Shown piece after piece: positions 1 to 10,360 of a stretch of DNA of 64,000 nucleotides. The first letter of the stretch is position 1; each line of letters opens with the position of its first letter. This stretch comes from Bacillus proteolyticus. Lineage in GTDB: Bacteria; Bacillota; Bacilli; Bacillales; Bacillaceae_G. The notes beneath the pieces were generated by a model. That model was not told the origin of the DNA. It saw only the letters and a list, made by a program, of their open reading frames with translations, and did not search any database. The position numbers and the translations under genes are program-made. The DNA is taken from NCBI RefSeq assembly GCF_001884065.1, contig NZ_MACH01000138.1, positions 1 through 64,000 on the forward strand, read 5' to 3'.

Positions 1-332
1 TTTTTTCAAATTTAATTGCGAATCCAACTAATATGATAAATAATATCGAAAAAGTATCTCAAGTCGTGCAATCTGTCGGTCCTGTTGTCGAACAGTACGG
101 TCCCATTATGCGTAGTCTACCAAGCATTGTTAAAATCCTCACCTCCGGAAAAAGTACGGAAGAAAATCAAACTGAAGATGCAACAGAACAGGTTGAGGTA
201 GCAACTCCACCTCCTCCGCCTCCAAAAAGGAAACGAAAACGAAAAAAAATAGTGCTGGAACCGGCAATAGAAAAAGAGGTTCCGAAAGAGCCCGTTCAAC
301 AATCAGCAACAAAACCAAAACTATATGTGTAA
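1..332 (+). CDS. YqfQ/VrrA-like protein, C-terminal part (5' end outside window)
   Basis: The reading frame is open leftward through the window edge (frame starting at base 3), so the ATG at 33 is probably internal and this is the 3' part of a longer gene. The visible part has a segment with regularly spaced hydrophobic residues (VVQSVGPVVEQYGPIMRSLP), then an acidic linker, a run of six prolines and a very basic KRKRKRKK stretch. This layout resembles the YqfQ/VrrA family that sits beside ispH in the B. cereus group. The function is not known to me. The assignment rests on neighbourhood and overall pattern, not on a catalytic motif. Confidence 0.7.
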   Translation, partial: FSNLIANPTNMINNIEKVSQVVQSVGPVVEQYGPIMRSLPSIVKILTSGKSTEENQTEDATEQVEVATPPPPPPKRKRKRKKIVLEPAIEKEVPKEPVQQSATKPKLYV

Positions 333-339
333 CAATCCT

Positions 340-368
340 TTGTTTTCTATCCCCTCCTCCTTTATAAT
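340..368 (+). promoter_or_regulatory. Probable SigA promoter of ispH
   Basis: TTGTTT (340-345) and a perfect TATAAT (363-368) are 17 bases apart, about 50 bases upstream of the ispH start, and lie after the stop codon of the preceding gene. Confidence 0.6.
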
Positions 369-421
369 GTAAAAGACTATGCACAAAAGTATCCCTTGTT
401 TAGAAGGAGAGGATTACTCAT

Positions 422-1372
422 ATGAAAATTGTTAAAATTTCCCCTCGTGGTTATTGCTACGGTGTTGTCGACGCAATGGTAATTGCACGTAACGCTGCAT
501 TAGATAAATCATTACCGAGACCTATTTATATTTTAGGTATGATTGTTCACAATAAACATGTTACAGACGCTTTTGAAGAAGATGGCATCATTACATTAGA
601 CGGACCAAGTCGCTTAGATATTTTAGATCAAATTGATTCTGGTACTGTTATCTTTACTGCTCACGGTGTTTCTCCTGAAGTTAAACAGCGTGCAAAAGAA
701 AAAGGTTTAACGACAATCGATGCCACTTGTCCAGATGTTACAAAAACGCATGACCTTATTGAAGCAAAGAAAGCTGAAGGTTACCATGTCATTTATATCG
801 GTAAAAAAAATCATCCTGAACCAGAAGGTGCGGTTGGTATTGCACCTGACATCGTTCATCTTATCGAAAGAGCCGCTGATTTAGAAACATTAGAAATCCC
901 AACGGATAAAATTTTAGTTACGAATCAAACAACGATGAGCCAATGGGATGTTCAACATTTAATGGAAGACATCCAAAAGAAATTCCCAACGGCAGAATTC
1001 CATAAAGAAATTTGTTTAGCAACTCAAGTTCGCCAAGAAGCTGTAGCTAAACAAGCGGATGTTGCAGATTTAACAATCGTTGTTGGTGATCCAAAAAGTA
1101 ACAATTCGAATCGCTTAGCGCAAGTATCACAAGAAATTGCTGGTACGAAAGCTTATCGTGTTGCGGATGTAAGTGAAATTCAATTAGAGTGGCTACAAGG
1201 TGTAGAAAACGTAGCTGTTACAGCAGGCGCTTCTACTCCAACACCAATTACAAAAGAAGTTATCGCTTTCTTAGATCAATATGACCCAATGAACCCAGCT
1301 ACATGGGAGAGAATTCGAAAAGTACCACTTCAAAAGATATTACCTCGTGTAAAGGTAAAAAAAGAACAATAA
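422..1372 (+). CDS. ispH: 4-hydroxy-3-methylbut-2-enyl diphosphate reductase
   Basis: IspH (LytB) catalyses the last step of the methylerythritol phosphate pathway, reducing HMBPP to isopentenyl and dimethylallyl diphosphate with a [4Fe-4S] cluster in the cytosol. The three cluster cysteines are visible at residues 12 (GYCYGV), 103 (ATCPDVT) and 198 (EICLATQ). Family motifs TAHGVSP near residue 79 and SNNSNRL in the last third are also present. At 316 aa it has normal family length. It is transcribed alone, between its own promoter and a strong hairpin shared with the convergent yqfO. AGAAGGAGAGG precedes the ATG. Confidence 0.97.
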   Translation: MKIVKISPRGYCYGVVDAMVIARNAALDKSLPRPIYILGMIVHNKHVTDAFEEDGIITLDGPSRLDILDQIDSGTVIFTAHGVSPEVKQRAKEKGLTTIDATCPDVTKTHDLIEAKKAEGYHVIYIGKKNHPEPEGAVGIAPDIVHLIERAADLETLEIPTDKILVTNQTTMSQWDVQHLMEDIQKKFPTAEFHKEICLATQVRQEAVAKQADVADLTIVVGDPKSNNSNRLAQVSQEIAGTKAYRVADVSEIQLEWLQGVENVAVTAGASTPTPITKEVIAFLDQYDPMNPATWERIRKVPLQKILPRVKVKKEQ

Positions 1373-1373
1373 T

Positions 1374-1410
1374 AAAAACCGTTGCCTATATGAGCAACGG
1401 TTTTTATTTT
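1374..1410. terminator. Bidirectional terminator between ispH and yqfO
   Basis: AAAAACCGTTGC and GCAACGGTTTTT form a stem around a short loop. A-rich and T-rich flanks allow it to end both convergent transcripts. Confidence 0.9.
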
Positions 1411-1412
1411 TC

Positions 1413-2534
1413 TTATACAAATGTAAATGGGTCTGTATGTAACTGAGAAGCATGAATGTGTACATTGAGTTTTTTCGCATCTACTTGTTCTTGCAATTGC
1501 TTTTGCACACCTTGCTTCATTACTTTTTCAACGTTATGTCCTGGATCAACTATATTTAAACCGAGCATCATCGCGTCATGAGCAACATGATAATACATGT
1601 CACCTGTTACATATACATCTGCCCCTTTAAATTTCGCTTGATTTATATATTTATTGCCATCTCCACCAAGTACAGCGACTTTACGCACCTTGTCATCTAA
1701 CTTGCCGACAACTCTTGCACCCTTTACATGTAAAGATTGTTTCACATGTTCTGCAAATTGACCAAGTGTCATTTCTTCTTCTAAATATCCTATTTTACCA
1801 AGACCTAAAGTTTCACCTTTATTATCAAGCGGATATACATCATACGCCACTTCTTCGTATGGATGGGATACCAACATCGCTTTAATAATTTTTCTTTGTA
1901 ATGAAGCTGGAATAATCGTTTCGATACGTACCTCTTCCACACGTTCTAACTGTCCAGTTTCCCCGATATAAGGCTTTGTTCCCTCTTGAGGCACAAACGT
2001 GCCTGTCCCCTCACTATTGAACGTACAGTGGCTATAATTGCCGATATGACCAGCACCTGCATCTCCTAGCGCTTTACGTACTTCTTCTGCGTGAGTTACT
2101 GGCACAAATACAACAATTTTTTTCATTTCTTCTGCGTATGTCGGAGCTAATACTTCTGTATTTTGTAACCCTAACGCATCGGCAAGTAAATCATTTACCC
2201 CGCCCTTAGCAATATCTACATTTGTATGTGCTGCATAAATCGCAATATCATTTTTAATACACGTTTCAATAATTCTTCCGTACGCCTTATCTGTATGAAT
2301 CGCTTTTAATGGACTAAAGATTAAAGGATGGTGCGCTATAATGACATTCGCCCCTAATTGGATCGCCTCGTCCACAACTCCCTCCGTTACATCTAACGCG
2401 ATTAGTACGTGCCGCACAGGTTTATTAAGTGCCCCAATCTGCAGGCCGATTTTATCACCTTCCATCGCTAAATGCTTCGGATACATACTTTCAAATAAAG
2501 AAATAACCTCATGGCCATTTGGAATTTTACTCAT
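1413..2534 (-). CDS. yqfO: Nif3-like dinuclear metal-centre protein YqfO
   Basis: This is a 373-aa member of the Nif3/YbgI family, hexameric proteins with a dinuclear metal site. Metal-binding histidines are visible in the N-terminal IIAHHPLIF segment and the C-terminal DPGHNVEK segment. An insertion of roughly 110 residues in the middle matches the PII-like domain found in Bacillus YqfO. The physiological substrate is not established; a GTP cyclohydrolase I-like activity has been suggested for relatives. It overlaps the 3' end of trmK by 4 bases, so the two are translationally coupled. Confidence 0.92.
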   Translation of the reverse strand: MSKIPNGHEVISLFESMYPKHLAMEGDKIGLQIGALNKPVRHVLIALDVTEGVVDEAIQLGANVIIAHHPLIFSPLKAIHTDKAYGRIIETCIKNDIAIYAAHTNVDIAKGGVNDLLADALGLQNTEVLAPTYAEEMKKIVVFVPVTHAEEVRKALGDAGAGHIGNYSHCTFNSEGTGTFVPQEGTKPYIGETGQLERVEEVRIETIIPASLQRKIIKAMLVSHPYEEVAYDVYPLDNKGETLGLGKIGYLEEEMTLGQFAEHVKQSLHVKGARVVGKLDDKVRKVAVLGGDGNKYINQAKFKGADVYVTGDMYYHVAHDAMMLGLNIVDPGHNVEKVMKQGVQKQLQEQVDAKKLNVHIHASQLHTDPFTFV

Positions 2535-3238
2535 GATAAAATCTCCCCTATCATTTTCATTTTCGCTTCTACTTCTATACGTTTCGCTTTTGTCTCTTCA
2601 GAATCTGCTGCACGTTCTAATTGTTTTAAGATATTTTGGAAGTTTTTCAATTCTCCTTCCCACTTTTCAACAAAAGCCTCACCTTTTTCTTTTATTAAAA
2701 ATGGACCCATAAATAATTCAGCTTGTTTATTATCTGAGTAAGGTGCTGCAATATTTCCTCGTTCCCCAACTAAAATTTCGTAAATTTTCCCGTCTTCTTT
2801 TACGATTTTTTCACGGATAAGCTCCCAGCCATTTTCAATAAACCATTCACGAATGTGATGTGCTGCAATGTTCGGCTGTAAAATTAAACGTGTTACACCT
2901 TCTAATTTTTCTTTACCACTTTCTAAAATGTCACGAATTAGTGCTCCACCCATACCAGCAACTGTAATTACATCTACTTCCCCTGGTGTAATTACTTCTA
3001 ATCCATTCCCTTTACGAACGTCTACTTTATCTTGTAAGCCACTTTCAGCTACAGTTGCTTGCGCAGAACGAAACGGCCCATCCACAACTTCTCCTGCAAC
3101 TGCTTTTGTAGCAATATTATTTATAATTGTATAACACGGTAAATACGCATGATCCGATCCAATATCAGCTACTGTAGATCCTACTGGAATCTCGCGCACA
3201 ACTTCTTCTAATCGTTTTGAAAGCTTTACTTCATTCAT
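2531..3238 (-). CDS. trmK: tRNA (adenine(22)-N1)-methyltransferase
   Basis: TrmK methylates N1 of A22 in tRNA using S-adenosylmethionine. The 235-aa product has the SAM-binding motif VADIGSDHAYLP at residues 19-30 and the catalytic-loop-like VAGMGG further on. The C-terminal third (from about residue 165) is the helical tail typical of TrmK and reads as a coiled coil rich in Glu and Lys. It is the first gene of a two-gene unit with yqfO, and the pairing trmK-yqfO is conserved in Bacillus. Confidence 0.93.
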   Translation of the reverse strand: MNEVKLSKRLEEVVREIPVGSTVADIGSDHAYLPCYTIINNIATKAVAGEVVDGPFRSAQATVAESGLQDKVDVRKGNGLEVITPGEVDVITVAGMGGALIRDILESGKEKLEGVTRLILQPNIAAHHIREWFIENGWELIREKIVKEDGKIYEILVGERGNIAAPYSDNKQAELFMGPFLIKEKGEAFVEKWEGELKNFQNILKQLERAADSEETKAKRIEVEAKMKMIGEILS

Positions 3239-3360
3239 GTATTTCCATTACTCCTTCTCTTGTCAGTCTGTCTCCATGATAATGAATTTATAGTAGTTGT
3301 TGCAAGCCCATAACAACAATTCCATTCTCTATTACTCATCGTATTTTAGAAAGTATAGAA

Positions 3361-3398
3361 AAACAAGCCTTTTGCACAAAAGCAAAAGGCTTGTTTTA
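3361..3398. terminator. Terminator downstream of cccA
   Basis: AACAAGCCTTTTGC and GCAAAAGGCTTGTT form a 14-bp perfect stem, placed just after the cccA stop codon on the minus strand. Confidence 0.85.
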
Positions 3399-3405
3399 TG
3401 GAACT

Positions 3406-3762
3406 TTATTTTTTCTTCGATAGCCAATCAGCTACTTTAGCCGCTTGGTCAGCTGGAACTATATTCGGTGGCATATTCCCTTTTCCTTTTGAAAGAATTT
3501 CTTTAATTTCATCTTTCGAAAGTTTCCCACCAATTTTTTGTAAATTAGGTCCCACTGCCCCTTGTAACTGATCACCGTGACAGCTCGTACAGCTTTGCTT
3601 TACAATATCCTCTGGCTTTGATGCTGTTTGCGCTGGTTTCCCACCATTTTTTGCATCAGCTAACTCTTTAGATTTATTTAGCCCCTGAAATGAAAATACA
3701 AACATAACGATAATACCTAATGCTGCAATAAGAGCGAACGGAATCAACGGATTACGTTTCAT
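3406..3762 (-). CDS. cccA: Membrane-anchored cytochrome c-550
   Basis: This is a 118-aa small c-type cytochrome. An N-terminal membrane anchor spans about residues 7-26, then a short linker rich in Lys, Ala and Gln. The haem attachment motif CTSCH is at residues 58-62 and the likely axial Met is M97 (GNMPPN). The haem domain therefore faces outside the membrane and carries electrons to terminal oxidase. The length and layout match CccA of B. subtilis, which also lies next to sigA. It is a single-gene unit with its own terminator. Confidence 0.93.
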   Translation of the reverse strand: MKRNPLIPFALIAALGIIVMFVFSFQGLNKSKELADAKNGGKPAQTASKPEDIVKQSCTSCHGDQLQGAVGPNLQKIGGKLSKDEIKEILSKGKGNMPPNIVPADQAAKVADWLSKKK

Positions 3763-4103
3763 ATCTCTTCTCCCCCCTCTATACCCCTAAATAGTTAGAT
3801 GATTCAGTCATTTTTATTGTACTTGAAAACGTTCTATCAGAAAAGAGCAAACTACCATTTGTTAAAAATATTCCATAAATTCAGTTTATTGATTTTCACT
3901 ATTATATCGCATATTATTTCGATAATTACTAACGTTTCTCATCATATTTTTTACTTTTCTACATATTATTTTGTATATAATAAACAAAATAAATCGAAAA
4001 ATCGAAAAATGAGCATTTGCAAATCAAAAGACAATTCTGTAAAATAAATTACAAGAAATTGTAATCGTTGCCGATAGCTAAATTTTAACAAAAATTAACA
4101 AAA
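3763..4103. other. AT-rich intergenic region between cccA and sigA
   Basis: This stretch should hold the leftward cccA promoter. I see no convincing ORF, RNA gene or repeat in it. TATAAT-like hexamers occur on both strands, but base composition alone would produce them. Confidence 0.5.
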
Positions 4104-4138
4104 TAAAAAAGTTTACTTCACAAAAGTGAAGTAAACTT
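4104..4138 (-). terminator. Terminator downstream of sigA
   Basis: GTTTACTTCA and TGAAGTAAAC form a 10-bp perfect stem with a CAAAAG loop. On the minus strand it is followed by a T-run (4104-4110). Confidence 0.88.
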
Positions 4139-4147
4139 AAAGGTAGC

Positions 4148-5275
4148 CTATTCTAAGAAATCCTTAAGACGCTTACTACGGCTTGGATGTCTTAATTTGC
4201 GAAGTGCTTTCGCTTCAATTTGACGAATACGTTCTCTCGTTACGCCGAATACTTTCCCAACTTCTTCAAGCGTACGAGTTCGTCCATCATCTAAACCAAA
4301 ACGAAGACGCAGAACATTTTCTTCACGATCTGTTAGTGTATCTAACACATCTTCTAATTGTTCTTTTAGCAACTCATACGCTGCATGGTCCGCAGGCGAT
4401 GTTGCTTCTTGGTCTTCAATAAAGTCACCTAAATGGGAGTCATCTTCTTCACCAATTGGTGTTTCAAGAGAAACTGGCTCCTGTGCAATTTTTAAAATTT
4501 CGCGTACTTTTTCTGGAGCAAGATCCATTTCTTCACCAATCTCTTCAGGAGATGGTTCACGTCCTAAATCTTGTAGTAATTGACGTTGTACACGGATTAA
4601 CTTATTAATTGTTTCAACCATATGAACTGGAATACGAATTGTTCGCGCTTGGTCTGCAATCGCACGTGTAATAGCTTGGCGAATCCACCAAGTTGCATAC
4701 GTACTAAATTTAAAACCTTTACGGTAGTCGAACTTTTCAACTGCCTTAATTAGACCCATATTTCCTTCTTGGATTAAGTCTAAAAAAAGCATACCACGGC
4801 CCACGTAGCGCTTTGCAATACTTACTACAAGACGTAAGTTTGCTTCCGCAAGACGGCGTTTTGCTTCTTCATCGCCTTCTTCAATACGTGTCGCAAGTCG
4901 AATTTCTTCTTCAGCAGATAGTAAGTCTACACGACCAATTTCTTTTAAGTACATACGAACAGGGTCATTGATTTTCACACCTGGCGGCACACTTAAATCA
5001 TTAAGGTCAAATTCTTCTTCCGTTTTTGTAATTTGGCGATTATTAGGACCTTCTTCGTTGTCATTGTCACCAACTAAGTCAATCCCTTGTTCACCTAAAT
5101 ATTCATAGTATTCATCCATTTGATCGGATTCAATTTCAAATCCATTCATGCGTTCTGCAATCTCTTCATATGTAAGAACGCCACGTTTTTTTCCGAGCTC
5201 AGTGAGTTGTTCTTTCACTTGCTCAAGGGTCATTTCAGTTTCAATTTGTTTAGAACGAGCTGGTTTGTCAGCCAT
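4148..5275 (-). CDS. sigA: RNA polymerase primary sigma factor SigA (RpoD)
   Basis: SigA directs RNA polymerase to housekeeping promoters. At 375 aa it is the short Bacillus form. Visible parts are an acidic N-terminal region 1.1 without the long insertion of E. coli sigma-70, region 1.2 ([19 protein letters not shown]), and region 2 with the highly conserved [20 protein letters not shown] and [12 protein letters not shown]. Regions 3 and 4 follow, with the helix-turn-helix [18 protein letters not shown] near the end. It lies immediately downstream of dnaG, as in the classical Bacillus macromolecular synthesis operon. Confidence 0.97.
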   Translation of the reverse strand: MADKPARSKQIETEMTLEQVKEQLTELGKKRGVLTYEEIAERMNGFEIESDQMDEYYEYLGEQGIDLVGDNDNEEGPNNRQITKTEEEFDLNDLSVPPGVKINDPVRMYLKEIGRVDLLSAEEEIRLATRIEEGDEEAKRRLAEANLRLVVSIAKRYVGRGMLFLDLIQEGNMGLIKAVEKFDYRKGFKFSTYATWWIRQAITRAIADQARTIRIPVHMVETINKLIRVQRQLLQDLGREPSPEEIGEEMDLAPEKVREILKIAQEPVSLETPIGEEDDSHLGDFIEDQEATSPADHAAYELLKEQLEDVLDTLTDREENVLRLRFGLDDGRTRTLEEVGKVFGVTRERIRQIEAKALRKLRHPSRSKRLKDFLE

Positions 5276-5334
5276 CTGTTCCCCTCCTTACGCGAGATAC
5301 AAACATTCATTATACTAAAATTTTATCAAAAAAG

Positions 5335-7131
5335 CTATTTTCTTGCTTTTTGATTTTGTAAATATGCCACATAATATTTAGCAGCCTCTACAGGATCTGT
5401 TTTTTCCATTTGTTTTACTTTAAAGATGATTTCCATCTTTTCAAGTTTTTCTTGATGACGTTTGAGCGTCTCCAAATGACCTTGCAACACTTCTTCTGTG
5501 TATTCTGGATTAATAAATTCATCCGTCGAAATATCAGTGATAATATTTTTCAACTTTTCATCAGAGAGCCAACTTAAAAATGTTCCGACTGAAGGTTCAT
5601 TTCCCTTTTCATAATATGCGTATAGTTCATATAAAATCCCTTTATGTTCTTCTGTATGAAAATCTTCTATATGGGGTTCCATACGAACGGCCACTTCTGC
5701 ACTTTGCAACATATGGTAAATAATTTCTCTTTCTGCCCTTTCAAAACCTGTTAACTTCGGTTTCGTTTGAACAATTTGAGATGGCTTAGAAACCTGCTTT
5801 ATTTGTTTTTGCTGTACCTTTTGTTCTTTGCGATATTGGTGCAATTGATTCAAAAGTGTTTCCATTGAATACGAAAATTCTTGCGATAATGACTTTAAAT
5901 ATGATTCAGCCTGCATCGCATCCTGTAGCAATGATAACTCTTTTAAAACACTTTTTACATATTCTTCTTTGCCAGACTCATCTTGCAAATTTTTCCCTAA
6001 ACGCAAATAATTTATTTTGAAACCAACAAAACTTATACTTGATTTCACAAGATTTTCAAAAGCCGTTGTCCCATATTGTTGCACATATTCATCAGGATCA
6101 AGCTTATCTGGCAAGGGTGTGACTTTCACTTGGCAACCAACTTGCAATAACAACTGCCCTGCTTTCATCGTCGCTTCTCGCCCTGCTTTATCACCATCAT
6201 AGCAAAGAACAACAGTTTCAACGTTACGTCGCAGAAGTTTCGCTTGTTCTTCAGTTAAAGCTGTTCCCATTGTCGCAACCGCTTCTTCCACACCACTTTT
6301 TACCGCGGCTAGTACATCGGCATATCCTTCAAAAAGGACAACCTGCCCACGTTTTCTAATAAACGGCCTTGCTTGGTGGAAGTTATACAACAACTTACTT
6401 TTATGAAAAATTGGTGTTTCAGGGCTATTTAAATATTTTGGAGTATCATCTCCTAGCGCCCTTCCACTAAACGCTATCACCTTACCTTGTAAAGTATAAA
6501 TTGGAAACATAACCCTTCCACGGAAGCGGTCATAATGACTACCATCCTTCTCGCTTCTTATAAGAAGGCCGGCTTGTTCCATACTAGATAGCGAAAAACC
6601 TCTTTTTTGCAAAATTTTTGTCGCTGCATCCCAAGCTGGTGATGCATAACCAATTTCAAACTTCTCAATCATTTCCTTTGTAATACCACGTTTTAATAAA
6701 TAAGAAAGTGCTTCATTTCCTTCTTCTGTATTTACTAATAAATGGTGATAATACTTCTTCAAAAGTTCATGAGCCTGTTGCATGATGACAGTGTCATCAG
6801 ATATGTTTTCTTGTTGCCCTTGCCCTGATGTATATTCTGCAACTGCAATTCCATTGCTTTCACCTAGCTTTTGAACAGCCTCGGTGAAAGCAAGTCCTTC
6901 CATTTTCATAAGAAAAGAAAATACATTTCCACCTTCTCCACATCCGAAGCAATGAAAAATTTGCTTATCAGATGAAACAGAGAATGAAGGGGAATTCTCA
7001 CCATGAAATGGACAAAGGCCGAAATAGTTACGCCCCTGCTTTCTAAGTTGAACATACTCACCTATCACTTCTACAATATCGGATGACGTCCGAATCTGTT
7101 CAACAACTTCTTCGGGAATTCTGTTCCCCAT
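5335..7131 (-). CDS. dnaG: DNA primase
   Basis: DnaG makes RNA primers at the replication fork. Its CHC2 zinc-binding motif is complete at C40, H43, C61 and C64 (CPFH...CFGC). The catalytic core includes the TOPRIM glutamate in LFEGYADVLA and the acidic pair in CYDGDKAGREA. The C-terminal helical domain that binds the DnaB-type helicase occupies roughly the last 150 residues. Length (598 aa) is normal. It is co-directional with sigA, 59 bases away. In B. subtilis the gene before it is yqxD; here only a decayed copy remains. Confidence 0.97.
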   Translation of the reverse strand: MGNRIPEEVVEQIRTSSDIVEVIGEYVQLRKQGRNYFGLCPFHGENSPSFSVSSDKQIFHCFGCGEGGNVFSFLMKMEGLAFTEAVQKLGESNGIAVAEYTSGQGQQENISDDTVIMQQAHELLKKYYHHLLVNTEEGNEALSYLLKRGITKEMIEKFEIGYASPAWDAATKILQKRGFSLSSMEQAGLLIRSEKDGSHYDRFRGRVMFPIYTLQGKVIAFSGRALGDDTPKYLNSPETPIFHKSKLLYNFHQARPFIRKRGQVVLFEGYADVLAAVKSGVEEAVATMGTALTEEQAKLLRRNVETVVLCYDGDKAGREATMKAGQLLLQVGCQVKVTPLPDKLDPDEYVQQYGTTAFENLVKSSISFVGFKINYLRLGKNLQDESGKEEYVKSVLKELSLLQDAMQAESYLKSLSQEFSYSMETLLNQLHQYRKEQKVQQKQIKQVSKPSQIVQTKPKLTGFERAEREIIYHMLQSAEVAVRMEPHIEDFHTEEHKGILYELYAYYEKGNEPSVGTFLSWLSDEKLKNIITDISTDEFINPEYTEEVLQGHLETLKRHQEKLEKMEIIFKVKQMEKTDPVEAAKYYVAYLQNQKARK

Positions 7132-7169
7132 AACTCCATCTCCGTGTCGTATTTTGTATTCGATATTAA

Positions 7170-7628
7170 TTACAAGATTCCTTTATAATTCGACAATATT
7201 TTTTCTAAATTTATTAGAAAGTGCTGTCGATCACGTTGTGTAAACTATTTTGGTCCTTTTGTATAAGCACCTTGCCTGCGTAACTTCACAAATACATACC
7301 TACTATATAAAATTGTATCCATTTGCTCATCTTTTACAAATGTACTTCGTGGAGACAATACATGTACTCCTTTTTTCAAAAGAAGACTAGCAAGCCACAT
7401 ATCGTATGTGATCACGAAATCTGTAGCTTTTGCATGTTGATAAATATAAAAACTGACTTCATCTTGCTTAAAATCTACATAGACCCAATTATCTTGCTGT
7501 TTTCTTAAACGATGAGCCTACGATACGACAAACAAAATTTCGACATAAATTCTTGTTCTAACGCGCACAATTTCATCCTTCACGGGACATGCATCTGCAT
7601 CAACTAATATCTCACTGATGTTTTGCAT
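7170..7628 (-). pseudogene. yqxD: Decayed yqxD (YaiI/YqxD, UPF0178 family)
   Basis: Reading the minus strand from an ATG at 7626-7628 gives one continuous frame that keeps family landmarks: LVDADACPVKDEI, then WVYVDF, DFVITYDMWLASLLLKKG, HVLSPR, SRYVFVKLRR and TKGPK. Two in-frame TAG codons interrupt it, at 7518-7520 and 7245-7247. No frameshift is needed, and the natural end is a TAA at 7170-7172. That gives 153 codons, about family length. The place upstream of dnaG is where Bacillus normally carries yqxD. The early stop makes a functional protein unlikely. Confidence 0.8.
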
Positions 7629-7968
7629 ATTTCTGTATTCTACATCCCTTCTGCGAATCCTTCCATAATGTGCGTTTTCTTGTTTAGATTTTGTCGATTT
7701 AACGTAAATACATGTCTTTTTCGCAAATCCTATCCCTAGTTTATTCTGAAAAATTAAAGTCTAAACGTAAAATATAGGTTTTTATCACAATTTTTTATTA
7801 TAATATATTTTCTTCAACTACGCTACATATCCCTTTAATTTTCATTTTACATTTAAAGATAACGAAATCGTTCCTTCAACATAATAAAAAAACAGAAGAA
7901 TATAAGTATAACCATTACACTGTATTCTATTACTAAATCGACAGTTATTGTCCTACTTCTCATGAGCG
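7629..7968. other. Intergenic region between the yqxD remnant and ppsR
   Basis: This is AT-rich sequence without a supported gene. Both flanking genes run leftward, so it should hold the promoter that now serves dnaG-sigA. I recognise no riboswitch, repeat or additional gene remnant here. Confidence 0.4.
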
Positions 7969-7998
7969 AAAAAAGCACATTCACCTGTGGTAAATGTG

Positions 7999-7999
<1 letters not shown>
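7969..7999 (-). terminator. Terminator of the ccpN-ppsR unit
   Basis: GCACATT and AATGTGC form a stem whose outer edge touches the ppsR stop codon. A run of six T on the minus strand follows. Confidence 0.8.
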
Positions 8000-8820
<821 letters not shown>

Positions 8821-8840
8821 TCACTTTAAACAAATTACAC

Positions 8841-9476
8841 TTATTCGTTATTTACTAAATTTACAAACGCACGTGTAATATTTGTTTTTGTAATTCGCCC
8901 AATCACTTCTAGACCTTGTTTCGTGTCCTTTACAACTGGCATTGCATCAATCTGTCTTTCTATTAATTCCATCGCAATATCATATAAAGAATCCTCCCTG
9001 CGACACATCGCAATGTTTGGCATCCTTGTCATGATAATATTAACCGGAAGAGAGGTTAAATCCTGCTTCCCTAAGCTAGCTCGTAATAAATCTTTACGAG
9101 ATACAACGCCCACCAATAAAGTAGCTTGATCTACAACAAACAATGTACCAACATCCTCTAGAAACATAGTACAGATTGCATCGTATACTGATACATTTTT
9201 ATCAATTACAGCAGGTCTAGATTGATAATCTTGCACTTTAATTTTTTTAACAGCTTCAGATAATAGCTGTCCCCCAGTTTTACCCGTATAAAAATAACCT
9301 ACGCGTGGACGCGCTTCTAAATAACCAGCCATCGTTAAAATTGCTAAGTCTGGTCTTAGCGTTGCACGTGTTAAACCCAATTGCGCAGCAATTGACTCCC
9401 CTGTAATAGGACCGTGATCTTTTACAATCTGAATGATATGTTCTTGCCGTTTATTCAGCTCTATGATAATCACCAC
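8841..9476 (-). CDS. ccpN: Transcriptional repressor CcpN (HTH plus two CBS domains)
   Basis: CcpN represses gluconeogenic genes in the presence of glucose, independently of CcpA. The 211-aa product has an N-terminal winged helix (residues about 5-60, with GLTRATLRPDLAILTMAGYLEARPRV spread over two lines of homology) and a tandem pair of CBS domains (about 78-205) that would sense adenine nucleotides. The start is uncertain: GTG codons at 9476 and 9473 both overlap the Shine-Dalgarno-like AAAGGTGG. ppsR follows 29 bases downstream. Upstream comes recO directly, with no glyQS genes between. Confidence 0.92.
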   Translation of the reverse strand: MVIIIELNKRQEHIIQIVKDHGPITGESIAAQLGLTRATLRPDLAILTMAGYLEARPRVGYFYTGKTGGQLLSEAVKKIKVQDYQSRPAVIDKNVSVYDAICTMFLEDVGTLFVVDQATLLVGVVSRKDLLRASLGKQDLTSLPVNIIMTRMPNIAMCRREDSLYDIAMELIERQIDAMPVVKDTKQGLEVIGRITKTNITRAFVNLVNNE

Positions 9477-9580
9477 CTTTAATGCACAACGAAAAAAGTT
9501 ATACTATCTCTTAAATATTATATACTAAATATGCTATTCGAAAAAGAAAGTATGTAAAAAGGACCGTATACGGCCCCAAA

Positions 9581-10327
9581 TTATATTTGAAACTTATCAA
9601 GTTGTTCTAGGAAACGTCTTGATTTCAAATAAATTCCGCAATATTCATCATAATATGTATTCAATACTAAACGCATTTGTTTTTTTGTGCCATCCTTCAC
9701 TGATACATTGCCGAGCCTATGTAAATCGAAATGGAAGAAAAGACGTAACAATTTATGTACAGCTTCTCCCACCGGTATACGATACGGATCTTGCTCCGCA
9801 TGACGTGAGCACAGAAAACCGCCTTCCCTGACAGAGAAGGCGACAAAATCTGTTTCTTGATGACAAATCGCACATGTATCAAAATACGGGCGCATCCCTA
9901 ATACCGGAAGCATTTTCGTTTGATAAATTAATGATAACACTTCTGGATCAACACCCTCACACATATAACGCAACGTTTGATATAACATTTCAAATAAGTA
10001 CGGATTATGTTTTTTATCTTCTGTTGCTTTATCAGTTAACTCAACAACAAATGATGCATAAGCAGTTAAAAATATATCCTCGCGAATTTCTTTCATAGTT
10101 GAAATAATCTCGCCTTGTTGCAAAGTTCCAAGCCCAGATCCCACTTGGATAAGAAAATGCCCATGTGTCATAAGTTGCGAAACAGATGCTAACCGACTTT
10201 TCGGTTTTTTCGCCCCTCTTGCCATTGCACTTATCTTACCAAATTCTCTTGAGAATATTGTAACAATCTTATTCGTTTCTCCGTAATCTGTCGTACGGAT
10301 AACGATGCCCTCAACTTTTTGAAACAT
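9581..10327 (-). CDS. recO: DNA repair protein RecO
   Basis: RecO helps load RecA onto SSB-coated DNA in gap repair. The product begins with the OB fold ([22 protein letters not shown]... read in part) and keeps a zinc-binding site made of CAIC and CSRH. I place the start at the ATG at 10327, because GGATGGTGA precedes it at good spacing and the product then begins MFQKVEGIV like its relatives. The longer frame to 10354 has no such support. That gives 248 aa. It follows the small gene yqzL and era, the usual Bacillus arrangement. Confidence 0.93.
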   Translation of the reverse strand: MFQKVEGIVIRTTDYGETNKIVTIFSREFGKISAMARGAKKPKSRLASVSQLMTHGHFLIQVGSGLGTLQQGEIISTMKEIREDIFLTAYASFVVELTDKATEDKKHNPYLFEMLYQTLRYMCEGVDPEVLSLIYQTKMLPVLGMRPYFDTCAICHQETDFVAFSVREGGFLCSRHAEQDPYRIPVGEAVHKLLRLFFHFDLHRLGNVSVKDGTKKQMRLVLNTYYDEYCGIYLKSRRFLEQLDKFQI

Positions 10328-10360
10328 GTTCGTCACCATCCAAGGTTTGAACAAAACGGG

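Noticed and set aside
3799-4047. 82-codon plus-strand ORF in the cccA-sigA spacer
   Set aside because: It is AT-rich, lacks a ribosome-binding site, and is full of low-information residues (Ile, Phe, Tyr, Ser), as expected for non-coding sequence.
7323-7508. 61-codon plus-strand ORF
   Set aside because: It is the antisense shadow of the yqxD pseudogene.
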